From positions 1 to 41,653 of the forward strand of contig JAJFVK010000026.1 in the NCBI GenBank assembly GCA_021371795.1: DNA of 41,653 nt. The letters run 5' to 3'. This DNA is from Planctomycetaceae bacterium. Its GTDB lineage: Bacteria > Planctomycetota > Phycisphaerae > Sedimentisphaerales > UBA12454. Below, one piece after another: positions 1-6,726 of this stretch (position 1 is its first letter; every line of letters starts with the position of its first letter). A program made the position numbers and the translations under genes. Below the pieces are notes generated by a model, which was given only the letters and a program-made list of their open reading frames with translations, was not told where the DNA came from and did no database searches.

Positions 1-45
1 CACAGAACGAATACCAAAGGTATGATACAACAGACTTGTTGACAT
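1..45 (-). CDS. ISL3-like transposase, N-terminal 15 residues only
   Basis: The reading frame starts at ATG 45-43 and reads [15 protein letters not shown] before running off the left edge of the window. That opening is characteristic of ISL3-type transposases seen in planctomycete and verrucomicrobial genomes (recognised from memory, not searched). A GGAG ribosome-binding site lies about 8 bases upstream. Nothing can be said of the catalytic DDE domain, which would lie outside the window, or of whether the element is still active. Confidence 0.6.
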   Translation of the reverse strand, partial: MSTSLLYHTFGIRSV

Positions 46-84
46 GGCTTTATCTCCAATAGGTGGTTTATTTTTTTCCCATCT

Positions 85-112
85 ATAATAAAGCTATGTC
101 TTTTTTTTGCAA
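85..112 (-). promoter_or_regulatory. Putative inward promoter of the insertion sequence
   Basis: On the minus strand there is TTGCAA (112-107), a 16-base spacer and TATTAT (90-85), about 40 bases upstream of the transposase start. The match to a housekeeping promoter is reasonable and the placement inside the element end is usual, but the call is by eye only. Confidence 0.4.
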
Positions 113-139
113 CCTACCAACCCATTTACCGGAAGAGCC

Positions 140-455
140 AATACATTCTGTCAATTGATCAGGGCACAACCGGAAGCCGTGCCATCGTGTACGACAAAAA
201 TGGATGCAGCGTAGCAACCGCATATCAGGAATTTCCTCAATATTTTCCCAAACCCGGCTGGGTCGAGCACGACCCGGAAGAAATATGGCAAAGCGTAAAT
301 AATTCCATCCGGAAAGTACTCGAGAAAGTACCTGCTCAATCCTCGCCGCGATTGAAGCGATATGCTACCATACAAAAGACGTTCTCGAAGCGATGCAGAA
401 GGACTCCGGTTTAAAAATCAGAGATTTAAAAATCGATGGCGGAGCCGTAGCGTAG
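140..455 (+). pseudogene. glpK: Glycerol kinase relic, IS-interrupted and internally deleted
   Basis: Two glycerol kinase segments are visible. From 142 the frame reads [18 protein letters not shown] and continues through [10 protein letters not shown], the ATP-binding N-terminus of GlpK. At about 327-338 the frame changes and the next residues (339-452) match a region some 330 residues further on in the family: [17 protein letters not shown], then a segment ending in KIDGGAVA. It stops at TAG 453-455. The central catalytic region is therefore missing and the two ends are out of frame. No start codon survives because the insertion sequence abuts codon 2 or 3. GlpK normally phosphorylates glycerol with ATP; this copy cannot. 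Confidence 0.85.
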
Positions 456-950
456 ATCCTTTTAATCCGCGGTTCACAAATCTGCAAGTTTTCAAAACAC
501 CGATTTTTCATTTTTGTTATTTCTTACGATTTCATTGACATTTTATATTAATTTACCTTATTCCAGTGCGTTCTGCTGTCGTTTTGTAATTTTTTTTGTT
601 TATGAAACTTGCGTCTTGCGCGATTTCGTTGTCAAAAACGCGCACTATCGACTATCTACTAACAACTGACAACTATATATAGTATGTTTGAAATTTTGCG
701 CACGCTAAAGCCTGCGCATAATTTGCGTAATTTGGATTTTTATATGTTTTTGACAAGAATTTTGACTGAAAAAATGAAAAATGCCTAAAACTTGCGTGGA
801 TTTAACACTGTTTTTTGCCAAAAACATGAAAAATGAAAAATTTGATAATTGCTTTTGTGATATGAAGTTGTGTCAGATTTTTAATAAAACGTGCGTCTTT
901 GTATTTTGTAAAAAAATTGCCATAAGTTCTTTATTTTCGTTTATTTTTTC
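456..950. other. AT-rich gene-free stretch
   Basis: No convincing gene was found. A 67-codon open frame at 781-984 is rich in Phe, Lys and Cys, has no ribosome site and resembles no family I know. The stretch has scattered short repeats such as AACTTGCGT-like words, an imperfect hairpin near 697-719 (TGCGC...GCGCA) and a word around 655-675 (CTAACAACTGACAACT) that recurs in inverted form near 34150. It may be decayed sequence continuing the glpK relic. Confidence 0.5.
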
Positions 951-979
951 TTGCAATAGCACGAGTTTTCTTGTAGATT
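951..979 (+). promoter_or_regulatory. Putative promoter of tRNA-Phe
   Basis: TTGCAA (951-956), a 17-base spacer and TAGATT (974-979) lie 34 bases before the mature tRNA 5' end. Spacing and position suit a housekeeping promoter; strength is moderate. Confidence 0.4.
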
Positions 980-1012
980 TTTAGTTTTCGCAGTTTCGCA
1001 AGAAAGCCGAAC

Positions 1013-1085
1013 GGGCAGGTAGCTCAGTTGGTAGAGCAATGGACTGAAAATCCATGTGTCGCTGGTTCAACTCCAGTCCTGCCCA
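1013..1085 (+). tRNA. tRNA-Phe (GAA)
   Basis: The 73-base cloverleaf has a seven-pair acceptor stem GGGCAGG/CCTGCCC and a D arm with AGCTCAGTTGGTAGAGC. The anticodon stem TGGA/TCCA has loop CTGAAAA (anticodon GAA), and the T arm carries GGTTCAACTCC. The discriminator base is A1085. No CCA is encoded. Confidence 0.95.
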
Positions 1086-1099
1086 TTTTGATAAGTTAT

Positions 1100-1134
1100 A
1101 AAAAGCCAAAGACTTAAAAGTTTTTGGCTTTTTG
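1100..1134 (+). terminator. Rho-independent terminator after tRNA-Phe
   Basis: An 11-pair stem AAAAAGCCAAA (1100-1110) / TTTGGCTTTTT (1123-1133), with the T-run forming part of the 3' arm, lies 15 bases after the tRNA and before the next gene. Confidence 0.7.
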
Positions 1135-1164
1135 TGTTTTGACTCAAAACATTAGGAGAATGAC

Positions 1165-1995
1165 ATGAAAAATAATTCATCGTTGCTAATGATCATACTT
1201 GCCTCCCTGTTTTTATCCATTAGCGTTTATGCTGAACCGGCTCTTGTATATATGACTCAAAATGACATTTTGTATCGTGACGCAAACGAAGCAAAATCAG
1301 ACACTTACATTAAGGAGCGTTGTCGGCTCGACATATACTATCCGGCCAATAAGGAGCATTTCGCGACAGTGGTATGGTTTCACGGCGGCGGCATTAAGGG
1401 CGGAAACAAAAGCATTCCAGACGAATTAAAAGAACAGGGAATCGCCGTAGTCGCGGTCAATTACCGTTTATACCCAAAAGTTAAATGCCCTGTGTATATT
1501 GAAGATGCCGCAGCAGCCGTTGCCTGGGTGTTTGAGAATATTGCAAAACACGGCGGCGACCCAAACAAAATATTCATATCCGGCCATTCCGCAGGCGGCT
1601 ATCTGGTAAGTATGGTCGGCATGGACAAAACATGGCTGGCGAAATATAACATTGACGCAAATAAAATCGCCGGCATTATTCCGTGCAGCGGTCAGATGAT
1701 AACTCACATGGTTGTCCGGGAAGAAAGAAAAATTCCTGACACACAGCCTATTATTGACCAGTTCGCACCACTGTATCATATGCGTGCGGACGCCCCGGCT
1801 TTGATTTTAATCACCGGCGACAGGAATCTGGAGTTACTCGGCAGATACGAGGAAAACGCTTATATGATGCGTATGATGAAGGTTGCAGGCCATCAAAAAA
1901 CAGAGTTGTATGAGATACAGGGACACAACCACGGCGAAATGATTAAGCCGGCATTTACCATTCTATTGAATTATCTCAAAAGTCGCGGGATTTGA
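1165..1995 (+). CDS. Secreted alpha/beta hydrolase, esterase-like
   Basis: This 276-residue protein has a signal peptide (about residues 1-23, ending VYA) and an alpha/beta-hydrolase fold of the carboxylesterase / acetyl-hydrolase type. The oxyanion-hole motif HGGG is at 73-76, the nucleophile elbow GHSAGG gives Ser142, and a likely acid and base follow as Asp219 (TGD) and His254 (GHNHG). The start ATG is preceded by AGGAGA. Family members deacetylate plant or animal polysaccharides or cleave small esters, so release of acyl groups from extracellular glycans is plausible, but the substrate is not visible. It stands alone between the tRNA terminator and the kamA leader. Confidence 0.8.
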   Translation: MKNNSSLLMIILASLFLSISVYAEPALVYMTQNDILYRDANEAKSDTYIKERCRLDIYYPANKEHFATVVWFHGGGIKGGNKSIPDELKEQGIAVVAVNYRLYPKVKCPVYIEDAAAAVAWVFENIAKHGGDPNKIFISGHSAGGYLVSMVGMDKTWLAKYNIDANKIAGIIPCSGQMITHMVVREERKIPDTQPIIDQFAPLYHMRADAPALILITGDRNLELLGRYEENAYMMRMMKVAGHQKTELYEIQGHNHGEMIKPAFTILLNYLKSRGI

Positions 1996-2056
1996 ATAAA
2001 CTGTGTATCGATGGTACCAATCTGCCTTGTTTTTATAAAAAAAATTCAAATACCTA

Positions 2057-2084
2057 TTGACAATCCAAAAATTAAGTGTATTGA
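2057..2084 (+). promoter_or_regulatory. Putative promoter of the kamA cluster
   Basis: A consensus TTGACA (2057-2062) is followed after 16 bases by TATTGA (2079-2084), a weaker -10 box. It would give a leader of about 80 bases before kamA. Confidence 0.4.
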
Positions 2085-2103
2085 AATATTAGATCATACG
2101 ATG

Positions 2104-2146
2104 AGCGGTGAATGTTGCCGCTGCTGGTTAACCCGCCAAGGCGGGT
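2104..2146 (+). promoter_or_regulatory. Structured leader of kamA, two small hairpins
   Basis: The untranslated leader holds AGCGG (2104-2108) / CCGCT (2118-2122), then a tight hairpin ACCCGCC (2131-2137) / GGCGGGT (2140-2146). A T-rich but interrupted stretch follows. It is too short for a lysine riboswitch. It could be a weak attenuator or simply a hairpin ahead of the AGGA ribosome site at 2157-2160. Confidence 0.35.
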
Positions 2147-2171
2147 GTCTTTGTTTTAGGAAAAACAGTAT

Positions 2172-3512
2172 ATGTTAAATGATGCTGATTCGTCAGCGGC
2201 TTCTGTCGAGAGTCAGGATTCAGAACCTCCGGGTAGGCCTTCGCCTGCCTGCTCCCCACAAAATTTAAATGATTTGAATAATTCTGCCGCGGATAGCGAC
2301 CCCAATGACTGGAAATGGCAGGTTAAAAACCGCATACGGTCTGCCGAGCAATTGGCAACTTATCTGCCGGGCTTGAAGCGTCCACATATTGACAGCGTTA
2401 TTCAAAAGTTCCCTATGGCTATTACGCCGTATTATGCCTCGCTGATTCGCCGGGCGGACATTTCCGACCCTGTGTTTGCGATGGCTGTCCCGCAGCCGCG
2501 TGAGCTTGTTGACCCGCTGTTTCTCTGCGACGACCCTCTGTCAGAGGACGAAGATATGCCTGTGCCGGGTATGGTGCACCGCTATCGCGACAGAGTCCTG
2601 CTTATCACAACCACGATGTGCTCGATGTACTGCCGTCACTGCACCCGCAAGAGAATCGCCGGCGCACGCGAAAGCTCCATCACCGCACAGAGAATCCGAC
2701 AGGTTACCGAATATCTCCTCGCACATCCAGAAGTAAGCGACGTAATCGTCTCAGGCGGCGACCCGCTGACAATGAGCGACGGCTCTATCGAAATGGTGCT
2801 TTCATCGCTGCGTTCTGTGCCGACTGTTCAGGTCATCCGTATCGGAACGCGCGTACCGGTCGTTATGCCGATGAGAATTACCGATAATTTGGTTAATATG
2901 CTGAAAAAATACCATCCTCTGTGGATTAACACGCATTTTAACCATCCGAACGAAATCACTCCGCAGGCCAAACAGGCCTGTGCCAAACTTGCCGACGCCG
3001 GCATTCCGCTTGGCAACCAGACGGTACTACTGGCCGGCGTAAACGATGACGTAAAGGTTATCGAACAGCTCTGCCGGGGACTGGTTCAAATGCGTGTCCG
3101 GCCGTATTATCTTTACCAGTGCGACCTTGTCCGCGGCGTTGAGCATTTCCGCACATCCGTTCGCAAGGGTATGGAGATTATGGAGTACCTCCGCGGCCGA
3201 ATCGGCGGTATCGCGATACCGACTTTCGTCGTCGATGCCCCTCACGGCGGCGGTAAAATTCCGATACTGCCAAACTACATAGTTTCGATGAGTCCTTCGC
3301 ATACGGTTTTACGAAATTATCAGGGATTGCTGGTCAATTACCCTGAACCATGCATACAATCTCTGCCTGCAAATACAACTCCTGCGGAGCAAACAGGCGT
3401 ATGGGAGCTTGCAAGCGGCAGAACAAATTTTGTCGCCCCTGCAAGAAATCACCGAATCAAACGGCACGAAAAATCTGTCGACAAAAAAACTGCCTATCTG
3501 TTTGAGCCTTAA
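2172..3512 (+). CDS. kamA: Lysine 2,3-aminomutase, radical SAM
   Basis: This 446-residue enzyme should convert L-lysine to L-beta-lysine using S-adenosylmethionine, a [4Fe-4S] cluster and pyridoxal phosphate. The radical SAM triad CX3CX2C is Cys150, Cys154 and Cys157. Asp318 (in QCDLVRG), Asp355 (VVDAP) and PLP-binding Lys362 (GGGK) have the same spacing, 37 and 7 residues, as Asp293, Asp330 and Lys337 of the clostridial enzyme. The two Asp residues bind the lysine side-chain amine there and are replaced in glutamate 2,3-aminomutases, so a basic substrate is expected. The first 45 residues are an acidic, Ser/Pro-rich, probably disordered extension. The C-terminus lacks the CxxC zinc site known from clostridial KamA. 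It leads a cluster with two ATP-grasp ligases. Confidence 0.88.
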   Translation: MLNDADSSAASVESQDSEPPGRPSPACSPQNLNDLNNSAADSDPNDWKWQVKNRIRSAEQLATYLPGLKRPHIDSVIQKFPMAITPYYASLIRRADISDPVFAMAVPQPRELVDPLFLCDDPLSEDEDMPVPGMVHRYRDRVLLITTTMCSMYCRHCTRKRIAGARESSITAQRIRQVTEYLLAHPEVSDVIVSGGDPLTMSDGSIEMVLSSLRSVPTVQVIRIGTRVPVVMPMRITDNLVNMLKKYHPLWINTHFNHPNEITPQAKQACAKLADAGIPLGNQTVLLAGVNDDVKVIEQLCRGLVQMRVRPYYLYQCDLVRGVEHFRTSVRKGMEIMEYLRGRIGGIAIPTFVVDAPHGGGKIPILPNYIVSMSPSHTVLRNYQGLLVNYPEPCIQSLPANTTPAEQTGVWELASGRTNFVAPARNHRIKRHEKSVDKKTAYLFEP

Positions 3513-3516
3513 TCTT

Positions 3517-4515
3517 ATGCCGGCAAAAAAACTGATAGGTTTCGTTTATGATTTGCGCAAGGACTACCTCGCCGAGGGATACTCCGAACAGGATGTCGCC
3601 GAGTTCGATTCCGAGAGCACAATCGACGCGATTCAGAAAACCATTGAATCGCTGGGCTATAATGTCGAACGAGTCGGCAACGCTAAATCTCTGTGCAAAA
3701 TGCTCACCGCCGGCAAACGCTGGGACATGGTTTTCAATATTGCAGAAAGCCTCGGCGGCAGATGCCGTGAATCTTACGTGCCGGCAATTCTCGAACTTTA
3801 CCAGATACCTTACACATTTTCAGACCCGCTGGTCTGCGCAACGACACTCGATAAAGCAATCGCCAAGCAGCTTGTCGCACAGGCAAACCTTGCAACGGCA
3901 AAATACGCGGTTGTCGAAAATGAAAAAGATTTAAAAAATATCAAATTGACTTACCCGCTGTTCGCCAAGCCTCTTGCCGAGGGAACAGGCAAAGGCATCG
4001 ACGGCAATTCGCACATCGAAGACGCAAAACAGTTGAAAAAGATTTGCGTACAATTATTGAAAGACTATCGCCAGCCGGTGATTGTCGAGGAATACCTGCC
4101 GGGCAGAGAATTTACAACAGCCATTCTCGGCAGCGACGCAGATGCTTATGTTCTCGGGACAATGGAAATTGAGATACGCAGCAAAGATGAGCCTGCGATT
4201 TATTCTTATGTAAACAAGGAAGAATGTGAATCGCGGATTTTTTATCACCCTGTTACAGACTCCCCCGCCTTAAAGAAGGAAGTTGAAACTTTAGCTCTTG
4301 AGTGTTATAAAGTTTTGCAGTGCCGTGACGCAGCTCGTGTCGATATTCGCTGCAACAGCGAAGGCAAACCCTGTTTTCTGGAGGTTAATCCTCTGCCTGG
4401 AATGCATCCGAGCCATTCGGACCTGCCGATGATTGCGACGCAGGAAGGAATGAGCTATGATAAGCTGATTGGCACAATTCTCGATAACGCGTTTAAAAGA
4501 GCAAAGAATGGATGA
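3517..4515 (+). CDS. D-Ala-D-Ala-ligase-like ATP-grasp enzyme 1
   Basis: I chose the ATG at 3517, four bases after the kamA stop, because the protein then opens with the usual first strand (KKLIGFVYD). An upstream in-frame start would overlap kamA. The 332-residue product has the Ddl-type N-terminal motif FNIAESLGGR (73-82) and YVPAILELYQIPYTFSD, which follows it closely. The ATP-grasp region spans about 110-310, with probable Mg ligands Asp276, Glu289 and Asn291 (FLEVNPLPGMHP). Family enzymes activate a carboxylate as acyl phosphate and join it to an amine. Given kamA, beta-lysine is a plausible substrate on either side of the bond; this is inference. True Ddl activity in peptidoglycan synthesis is less likely, since no mur genes are nearby. 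Confidence 0.8.
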   Translation: MPAKKLIGFVYDLRKDYLAEGYSEQDVAEFDSESTIDAIQKTIESLGYNVERVGNAKSLCKMLTAGKRWDMVFNIAESLGGRCRESYVPAILELYQIPYTFSDPLVCATTLDKAIAKQLVAQANLATAKYAVVENEKDLKNIKLTYPLFAKPLAEGTGKGIDGNSHIEDAKQLKKICVQLLKDYRQPVIVEEYLPGREFTTAILGSDADAYVLGTMEIEIRSKDEPAIYSYVNKEECESRIFYHPVTDSPALKKEVETLALECYKVLQCRDAARVDIRCNSEGKPCFLEVNPLPGMHPSHSDLPMIATQEGMSYDKLIGTILDNAFKRAKNG

Positions 4516-5512
4516 CATACTAATCTTACACAACACCTTCGGTCCCGCTGACGACCCGCTGTATCAAAGCAGAGCGGCCGTAATGGAGCAGGTCGATATG
4601 GTTGCCCAATCGTGCAAAAAAATAGGAATTAAATGTGCCATTCTTGAGGTAGAAAACATAACACATCTGATGAGTATCCTTGCAGGCCGAAAAGAAAAGA
4701 TAATTTTCAATCTGGTCGAGGAATTCATCGGCGATATTAAACAGGCCTGTTTCGTGCCGTTAATCTGCCAGTCATTTAATAAAAGCTGCACAGGCAGCAA
4801 GACCGCCGTTCTTATAACCGCACAGGATAAATCGCAAACAAAAAATCTGCTGACTCAAAAAGGTCTGCCGTGCCCTGTCGGCGTTACCTTTGGGCCAAAT
4901 GATAAATTCAATCCGAATCTGTTTAAAAAAGGAAAATACATAATCAAGCCCGCTCTTTCGGATGCAAGCGAAGGCATTACAACGGATTGCGTTGTGCAGA
5001 TGCCCGCAGACAGAGAAAAAGCGAAAAAGATTGTTAAGCAGATACAAAAAAAATTCAACCAGCCGGTGATTATGGAGCAATTCATCTGCGCAAGGGAACT
5101 AAATGTTTCGGTTCTCGAAAAAGACGGCAAAATTGAAGTGCTGCCGATTGCGGAGATTGATTTTTCCGCGTTTCCGAAAGATTTGCCGAAAATTGTAGAT
5201 TACGATGCGAAATGGCAAAAGGATTCTTTCGCATATAACAATACGCCACGAAAAATTCCGGCCGATTTGGATAAAAAGTTGAGTAATGAAATTGAAAAAC
5301 TTGCAGTCGGTGCGTGGAACACGTTGGGCTGCCGGGATTATGTGCGTGTCGATTTCAGACTCGATGAAGAAGACAAGCCGTATATTATTGAGATTAATCC
5401 CAATCCTGATATTTCCGCCGACGCAGGTTTTGCCGCCGCTCTGGAGGCAGCCGGCATTCCGTATGAACTTTTTGTTTTCGCGGTAATTGAAAACGCAAAC
5501 AAACGTTTGTAG
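4508..5512 (+). CDS. D-Ala-D-Ala-ligase-like ATP-grasp enzyme 2
   Basis: The start ATG at 4508 overlaps the end of the previous gene by eight bases, implying translational coupling. The 334-residue product is a diverged relative of its neighbour, with FNLVEEFIGD (67-76) in place of the Ddl signature, KYIIKPALSDASEG (143-156) as a glycine-containing ATP loop, and Asp282, Glu295 and Asn297 as probable metal ligands (IIEINPNPD). The two enzymes are not recent duplicates, so they probably catalyse successive ligations or form a heteromer. The stop codon TAG lies inside a repeat that begins at 5508, so the last residues may have been changed by that insertion. Confidence 0.78.
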   Translation: MDDILILHNTFGPADDPLYQSRAAVMEQVDMVAQSCKKIGIKCAILEVENITHLMSILAGRKEKIIFNLVEEFIGDIKQACFVPLICQSFNKSCTGSKTAVLITAQDKSQTKNLLTQKGLPCPVGVTFGPNDKFNPNLFKKGKYIIKPALSDASEGITTDCVVQMPADREKAKKIVKQIQKKFNQPVIMEQFICARELNVSVLEKDGKIEVLPIAEIDFSAFPKDLPKIVDYDAKWQKDSFAYNNTPRKIPADLDKKLSNEIEKLAVGAWNTLGCRDYVRVDFRLDEEDKPYIIEINPNPDISADAGFAAALEAAGIPYELFVFAVIENANKRL

Positions 5513-5566
5513 GGGCGAACCTATGTGTTCGCCCTTTTTGGGCAGACACATAGGTCTGCCCCTACA
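5508..5566. repeat. Double-hairpin palindromic repeat (REP/MITE-like)
   Basis: Two 27-base arms (5508-5534 and 5540-5566) pair with each other across a TTTTT loop with only four mismatches. Each arm is also a hairpin on its own: GGGCGAAC/GTTCGCCC in the first and GGGCAGAC/GTCTGCCC in the second. The mismatches between arms keep each small hairpin intact, which suggests selection or mechanism rather than chance. The TGTAGGGGC end contains the stop codon of the preceding gene. It may also act as a terminator or RNA stabiliser between the ligase and the acetyltransferase. Confidence 0.8.
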
Positions 5567-5592
5567 TTTAATAAATGCTATTGGAAATATTT

Positions 5593-6072
5593 ATGAAGAT
5601 AAAAATCAGAAAAGCAATAGCCGACGACCAAAAAACTGTTTTGGATTTTATCGTCCGAACAGATTTTTTCCGCCCTGTCGAAGTTGACATTGCCCGCGAA
5701 GTTTTTGAGGATGCTGTTTTGCAAAAGCCCGGCTGCACGTATCAGTCTTATGTCGCGGTTATGGGAAATAAAGTTGTCGGCTGGGTTTGTTTCGGAGCAA
5801 CGCCCTGCACACTGGGAACGTTTGATATTTATTGGATTGCGGTCGACCCTGATTTTCAAAAGCAGCACATTGGCTCACAACTGCTTGCCTTTGCGGAAAA
5901 AGAGATAGCCGCTCAAAAGGGGCGATTATCGGTAATTGAGACTTCCGGCTCGGAAAAATATGTGTCAACCCAGCAGTTTTACATAAAAAATGGTTACAAC
6001 AAAATGGCCGATATAGCTGATTTTTACGCACCAAACGACTCGAAACTGATTTTCACCAAAATAATCAGCTAA
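5593..6072 (+). CDS. GNAT-family N-acetyltransferase
   Basis: The product is 159 residues from ATG 5593, chosen because MKIKIRKA is the usual first GNAT strand; an in-frame ATG at 5575 would add six residues. Family features are the central strands with DIYWIAVDPDFQKQHIGSQLL, where QKQHIGS is the acetyl-CoA pyrophosphate loop (Q/RxxGxG/A type), and the C-terminal FYIKNGY motif. It should move an acetyl group from acetyl-CoA to an amine. It is smaller than AblB, which makes N-epsilon-acetyl-beta-lysine next to KamA in methanogens and some bacteria, and does not look like it. Its place after kamA and two ligases suggests it modifies the same product, although the repeat separates it from the tight overlap group. 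Confidence 0.75.
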   Translation: MKIKIRKAIADDQKTVLDFIVRTDFFRPVEVDIAREVFEDAVLQKPGCTYQSYVAVMGNKVVGWVCFGATPCTLGTFDIYWIAVDPDFQKQHIGSQLLAFAEKEIAAQKGRLSVIETSGSEKYVSTQQFYIKNGYNKMADIADFYAPNDSKLIFTKIIS

Positions 6073-6081
6073 TTTTTAATC

Positions 6082-6109
6082 TTGACAAATTTTATAGTTT
6101 AATTAAAAT
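6082..6109 (+). promoter_or_regulatory. Promoter of tRNA-Val
   Basis: TTGACA (6082-6087), a 16-base spacer and TAAAAT (6104-6109) place transcription start close to 6116, just before the tRNA at 6121. This is one of the clearest promoters in the window. Confidence 0.65.
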
Positions 6110-6120
6110 TTAATGTTTTC

Positions 6121-6194
6121 GGGCGGTTAGCTCAGTTGGCTAGAGCGCCTGCCTTACAAGCAGGATGTCACAGGTTCAAGTCCTGTACTGCCCA
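6121..6194 (+). tRNA. tRNA-Val (UAC)
   Basis: The 74-base cloverleaf has acceptor stem GGGCGGT/ACTGCCC with one G-U pair. The anticodon stem CCTGC/GCAGG has loop CTTACAA (anticodon TAC), and the T arm carries GGTTCAAGTCC. The discriminator is A6194. No CCA is encoded. Confidence 0.95.
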
Positions 6195-6216
6195 TTTTTC
6201 TGCTTTGCAGAAAAAT
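6194..6216 (+). terminator. Hairpin directly after tRNA-Val
   Basis: A perfect 10-base inverted repeat, ATTTTTCTGC (6194-6203) / GCAGAAAAAT (6207-6216) with a TTT loop, begins at the tRNA discriminator base. There is no T-run on the 3' side, so it may be a processing hairpin or a weak terminator. Confidence 0.4.
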
Positions 6217-6219
6217 AGA

Positions 6220-6321
6220 ACAGTAGAAAAGTGAAAGTTGAGAGTAGAGTAACCATAACAACTGTCGGATAGGCCAAGGCAGTGATTTATGGTTGAAGGC
6301 TTTTCTACTGTGATCTACTCT
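6220..6321 (+). repeat. Interleaved inverted repeats ahead of the S23-like gene
   Basis: Three pairs of complementary words fill the leader: ACAGTAGAAAAG (6220-6231) with CTTTTCTACTGT (6300-6311), AGAGTAGA (6241-6248) with TCTACTCT (6314-6321), and AACCATA (6251-6257) with TATGGTT (6288-6294). The first two pairs cross each other, so both stems at once would need a pseudoknot or switching. The apical 30 bases (6258-6287) are unpaired or only weakly paired. The function is unknown. Confidence 0.5.
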
Positions 6322-6346
6322 CTACTTACTACTTTCAAAAACGATT

Positions 6347-6709
6347 ATGAGCTTCGCCTTTGAAAATCTCATTGTTTATCAAAAGTCTGTCGATTTCGCG
6401 GATAACATCTGTGGGCTAACAGAGCAATTCCCAAGAGGGTTTTATTTTCTTGCTGATCAGTTGAACAGAGCCTCATTATCAATATCCACAAACATTGCCG
6501 AAGGGAACGGTCGTTTCACCAAACCTGACAGAAAACATTTTTTTGGCATCGCCAGAGGTTCTGTACAGGAATGTGTTCCTTTGCTTGAGTTGGCCAAACG
6601 AAGAAAATTAATCACAGATGACATAAACGTACAATTAAGAAATCGCCTTGAAGAAATTGCTAAAATGTTATCAGGCCTTATAAACGGACTGGAAAAAAGA
6701 GAAAAATAA
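6347..6709 (+). CDS. Four-helix-bundle protein, S23 / IVS-type family
   Basis: This 120-residue all-helical protein has the family hallmarks: FENLIVYQKSVDFA at the start, DQLNRASLSISTNIAEG (the most conserved segment, about 37-53), then FFGIARGSVQE. Relatives were first found inside intervening sequences of 23S rRNA in Leptospira and others, and as the Avd accessory protein of diversity-generating retroelements. Many are free-standing, like this one, and their function is unclear; they form pentameric, basic, nucleic-acid-binding barrels. No reverse transcriptase or template repeat is nearby. The gene lies behind a heavily structured leader, which recalls the stem-flanked IVS copies. Confidence 0.85.
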   Translation: MSFAFENLIVYQKSVDFADNICGLTEQFPRGFYFLADQLNRASLSISTNIAEGNGRFTKPDRKHFFGIARGSVQECVPLLELAKRRKLITDDINVQLRNRLEEIAKMLSGLINGLEKREK

Positions 6710-6726
6710 ATTTTATCGGAATCGCT

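Larger units (their letters stand above)
1..139 (-). mobile_element. 5' end of an ISL3-like insertion sequence (runs off the window)
   Basis: Read on the minus strand, the element begins at position 139 with a GGCTCTTCC-type terminus (131-139), which resembles ISL3-family inverted repeats. It continues through a promoter-like segment and a GGAG ribosome site into a transposase start at 45. The boundary at 139/140 is set by the neighbour: glycerol kinase coding sequence resumes at 140 in the middle of its first strand motif. The other end lies outside the window, so the full inverted repeat and target duplication cannot be seen. The family assignment is from memory of the terminus and of the transposase N-terminus. 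Confidence 0.65.

Noticed and set aside
781-984. 67-codon open frame in the AT-rich spacer
   Set aside because: No ribosome site, biased Phe/Lys composition expected from AT-rich DNA, and no recognisable family.
3517-5512. The two ATP-grasp genes as one split or duplicated ddl
   Set aside because: Both are full length with their own metal residues and are strongly diverged, so they are two separate enzymes.
6121-6709. tRNA-Val as an integration site of a genomic island
   Set aside because: No integrase and no direct repeat of the tRNA 3' end were found within the window.
6347-6709. Avd protein of a diversity-generating retroelement
   Set aside because: There is no reverse transcriptase, template repeat or variable gene near it; a free-standing S23-like protein is the simpler reading.
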